Assembly (NCBI GenBank): GCA_900538545.1
Contig: UPYK01000019.1
Coordinates: forward strand, 1 to 24,732
Origin: an uncultured Eggerthella sp.
GTDB lineage: Bacteria; Actinomycetota; Coriobacteriia; Coriobacteriales; Eggerthellaceae
DNA: 24,732 bases
Reading direction: 5' to 3'
In this document: positions 22,717-24,732 of the stretch, in pieces
Layout: each line of letters opens with the position of its first letter
Position numbering within the stretch: the first letter of the stretch is position 1
The notes under the pieces: generated by a model
What the model was told of the DNA's origin: nothing
What the model saw: the letters and a program-made list of their open reading frames with translations, nothing else
Databases searched by the model: none
Position numbers and translations under genes: made by a program

Positions 22717-23433
22717 ATGAGATACGCAATGGCTATCGATTTGAGTCGCTGCATCGGCTGTCGCACGTGCGCGGTCGTGTGCAAGAACTATAACTCACAA
22801 CCCCAAGGCATCTGGTGGAATCGCGTGTTCACCAGCGGTACGCCTGAATACGATGTGGCAGTCGAAGTGAACGACCAGCTGAGAATGGAATTCGCCCCGA
22901 TCAGCTGCCAGCATTGTACCGATGCGCCGTGTGAGACCGTTTGCCCTACGGGTGCAACCTATATCGACCCCGACACGGGCACGGTGCTGGTGGATTACGA
23001 CCGTTGCATTGGTTGTCGCACCTGCGCAAGCGCATGCCCCTATGGGGTGCGTCAGTTCAACTGGGGAAAGCCGGCAGAAATGGTCGGACTGGATAATACC
23101 ACGTACGACTACGGCTATCCGAAGGATTACTACGATGGCGATCATTTGGTATACACCCCGCACCGCCCCGAAGGCGTGATGGAAAAGTGCACGTTTTGCG
23201 CGCAGAACGTTTCGCAAGGGATTCCACCTGCCTGCTGCAGTGCTTGTCCTGGCAATGCGCGTATCTTCGGCGATATGGATGATCCGAACTCCGAGATCAG
23301 GAAGTATCTCGAAGGCAAAGAGACCATCACTCTGGGCGATCGGTATAAGACGCATCCTAACGTCTACTATGTGGTTTCGCATGAGGTCACACAGGTCGAC
23401 CCCATCTCTCAAGAACAGCGTAAGGAGGGCTGA
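22717..23433 (+). CDS. Four-cluster ferredoxin subunit of the molybdoenzyme (DmsB/PsrB-like)
   Basis: The 238-residue electron-transfer subunit has four cysteine groups. They are CIGCRTCAVVC from C12, CQHCTDAPCETVCP, CIGCRTCASACP, and CTFC paired with CCSACP. All are complete, so four [4Fe-4S] clusters are expected and there is no 3Fe-4S substitution as in NarH. It lacks its own signal peptide and would be exported with the Tat-bearing catalytic subunit. It starts 3 bases after that gene with GGGGG upstream and passes electrons between the membrane anchor and the catalytic subunit. Confidence 0.95.
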   Translation: MRYAMAIDLSRCIGCRTCAVVCKNYNSQPQGIWWNRVFTSGTPEYDVAVEVNDQLRMEFAPISCQHCTDAPCETVCPTGATYIDPDTGTVLVDYDRCIGCRTCASACPYGVRQFNWGKPAEMVGLDNTTYDYGYPKDYYDGDHLVYTPHRPEGVMEKCTFCAQNVSQGIPPACCSACPGNARIFGDMDDPNSEIRKYLEGKETITLGDRYKTHPNVYYVVSHEVTQVDPISQEQRKEG

Positions 23434-23435
23434 TC

Positions 23436-24593
23436 ATGGAAAGATCAACACGTAAGATTGCCCTTGTCGGAATAGTCCTTCTGGTGGTGGGTCTCATCGC
23501 CTGGATCGTGCAATTGACTGGTGGCTTGCTCGCTGGGTCGAACATGACCAACATATTCCTCTGGGGGCTCATGATCGCCATTTTCGCTTTCTTGGTGGGC
23601 TTCGGCGCAGGTTCGCAGTTTGTTGCGAGCGCGATCATCCTTTCAGGGAAGGAAGAGCTTAAGCCGCTGGCGCGTATTGCGGGTGCATGCGGGCTTGCGT
23701 GCGTATGCGCAGCAGGCGTTGCGATCTTGGCCGACTTGGGCGCGATCCGCAATGCGCTCGCCATGATCACCAGCATGAACCCGCGCTCTCCGTTGGCTTG
23801 GGACATGATCGCCATGTGCACGTTCATCGTGCTCTCGATCGTGCAACTGGTCATGATCGCGCGCAATGCACGCTCCGTGAAGGTATGGGCGGTACTCGCT
23901 GGCCTTGCAGCGCTTGCGCTCCAGATCGTTGAAGGCCTGCTTTTCTCCACGCAAACCGCGCACGGTTGGTGGGCAACACCGATCATGCCGATCGATTTCT
24001 TGGCGGTCGCATTCGTGAGCGGTTTCGCGCTCATCTTGCTGATCGCGTGCGTGAAGGGCGCTTCGTCGAAGGCGCTCGCTTGGCTTGGGCGCATTTGCGC
24101 TATTGCAATTGCGGTTCACCTGGTGCTCGCGCTTATCGATCTGTGCCTGATGTTCTTCGAAGGCACCCCAGAATCTGCTGGCATCCTGGCAGCAGTTGGC
24201 TCGAACATTCTGTTGTATCTGGTAGAGCTCATCCTGCCATTCATTGCGATGATCATGCTCTTCTTGCCGAAGAACCGTGGACAGAAGAAGCCTGCGCTCA
24301 TCGCTTCGATCCTGGTTATCGTAGGCATCTTCGCGCACCGTTTGATGCTGCTCTTCCCGGCTTACAATGCGCCTTCGCTCTACTTGCAGCTTTCGGGAAC
24401 CGATTTCACCACGGGGCCGTATCCGATCTCAACAGGACGCTATCTTGATTGGGACCTAACGTTCGCGAACACCACGCCGTATTTCCCAGCAGGGCCGGAA
24501 TGGCTGGCTATGCTCTTCCCGATCGGGCTTGCGCTTGTTGCGGCAGTGGTGATCCTCTTCATTATGAAGAAGCTTCAGAAGGATAAGAGCTAG
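23436..24593 (+). CDS. NrfD/PsrC-type membrane anchor subunit
   Basis: The 385-residue protein has about ten hydrophobic helices from residue 8 to the Lys-rich C-terminus (MKKLQKDKS). It starts 2 bases after the ferredoxin stop with a strong SD (AAGGAGG). NrfD-type anchors take electrons from menaquinol and hand them to the ferredoxin subunit. The extended loop near residues 305-350 with PYPISTGRYLDWD, before the last helix, is a typical placement for the quinone-side loop. Family assignment rests on topology and operon position more than on motifs. Confidence 0.88.
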   Translation: MERSTRKIALVGIVLLVVGLIAWIVQLTGGLLAGSNMTNIFLWGLMIAIFAFLVGFGAGSQFVASAIILSGKEELKPLARIAGACGLACVCAAGVAILADLGAIRNALAMITSMNPRSPLAWDMIAMCTFIVLSIVQLVMIARNARSVKVWAVLAGLAALALQIVEGLLFSTQTAHGWWATPIMPIDFLAVAFVSGFALILLIACVKGASSKALAWLGRICAIAIAVHLVLALIDLCLMFFEGTPESAGILAAVGSNILLYLVELILPFIAMIMLFLPKNRGQKKPALIASILVIVGIFAHRLMLLFPAYNAPSLYLQLSGTDFTTGPYPISTGRYLDWDLTFANTTPYFPAGPEWLAMLFPIGLALVAAVVILFIMKKLQKDKS

Positions 24594-24607
24594 CACGAAC
24601 GAGGAAA

Positions 24608-24641
24608 GATGACAAACTACCCGGTCGTTCGACACCTTTTT
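24608..24641 (+). terminator. Probable terminator of the molybdoenzyme operon, formed by a repeat arm
   Basis: The 29-bp arm (24608-24636) is followed directly by five T, 15 bases after the anchor-subunit stop. In this orientation the stem has three mismatches, so the terminator is weaker than the one behind niaR. Confidence 0.5.
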
Positions 24642-24732
24642 GGCTCGATCAGCGTCGAGCGCGAGACACGAGGGTGACCCGCTTCCCTGCTCAAGAACCT
24701 GCATCCTGCAGGTTCTTTCGTGCGTCGCTGCT
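24608..24732 (+). repeat. Structured repeat family, copy 3 (cut by window end)
   Basis: After the arm, GCTCGATCAGCG matches the sequence next to the right arm of copy 2 read in reverse. CCGCTTCCCTG and TGCGTCGCTGCT match copy 2 at 13828-13838 and 13868-13879. Between them is an 11-bp perfect stem (24693-24703 with 24707-24717) with a TCC loop, different in sequence from the hairpins of the other copies. The element continues past the last base. Confidence 0.7.

Noticed and set aside
24609..24680. Small frame beginning MTNYPVVRHLF
   Set aside because: The same peptide appears wherever the 29-bp repeat arm occurs, without an RBS, so it is better explained by the DNA repeat than by a conserved small protein.

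Overview
The window looks like chromosomal DNA of a strictly anaerobic, fairly GC-rich bacterium. The best guess is an actinobacterium of the Coriobacteriia (Eggerthellaceae type). This rests on the gene mix: [FeFe]-hydrogenase maturases, a Tat-exported molybdoenzyme with a four-cluster ferredoxin and NrfD-type anchor, NiaR-regulated de novo NAD synthesis, an AmmeMemoRadiSam locus, and long antisense open frames typical of GC-rich third positions. The assignment is inference. No rRNA, tRNA, phage or transposase gene was seen.

Layout: (1) 1-2903, divergent hydG and hydF, two of the three H-cluster maturases, with overlapping -10 elements. (2) 2904-3363, a gene-free stretch holding a MITE-like element with 23-bp perfect inverted ends, followed by a promoter. 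(3) 3364-6261, an M16C presequence-protease-like metallopeptidase. (4) 6417-7379, an unrecognised membrane protein with an Ala/Pro-rich tail, then a strong terminator. (5) 7548-9707, meso-diaminopimelate dehydrogenase and a YeiH-family transporter. (6) 9857-13780, nadA-nadB-nadC-niaR, a complete aspartate-to-NaMN operon with its own repressor gene and candidate operators over the promoter. (7) 13746-13992, a palindromic repeat element whose ends act as terminators for the two convergent operons. (8) 17207-13987 on the minus strand, a MEMO1-AMMECR1 fusion, the radical SAM enzyme AmrS and a class-I glutamine amidotransferase (peptidase C26). (9) 17400-19909, a preQ1-I riboswitch followed by queD-queE-queC-queF; queC carries a one-base frameshift. 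(10) 19938-24593, a three-subunit molybdopterin oxidoreductase operon of unknown substrate, ending in another copy of the repeat.

The most unusual feature is a family of structured intergenic repeats. Three larger copies (3112-3231, 13746-13992, 24608 to the window end) share flanks, and each has a central hairpin whose stem sequence differs while pairing and a 3-nt loop are kept. A 29-bp arm recurs four times (7433, 13747, 13963, 24608), usually beside a T-tract where it can serve as a terminator. Other items for follow-up are the queC frameshift, the MEMO-AMMECR1/AmrS/amidotransferase operon, and the molybdoenzyme with an NarG-like aspartate but an all-cysteine FS0 motif.
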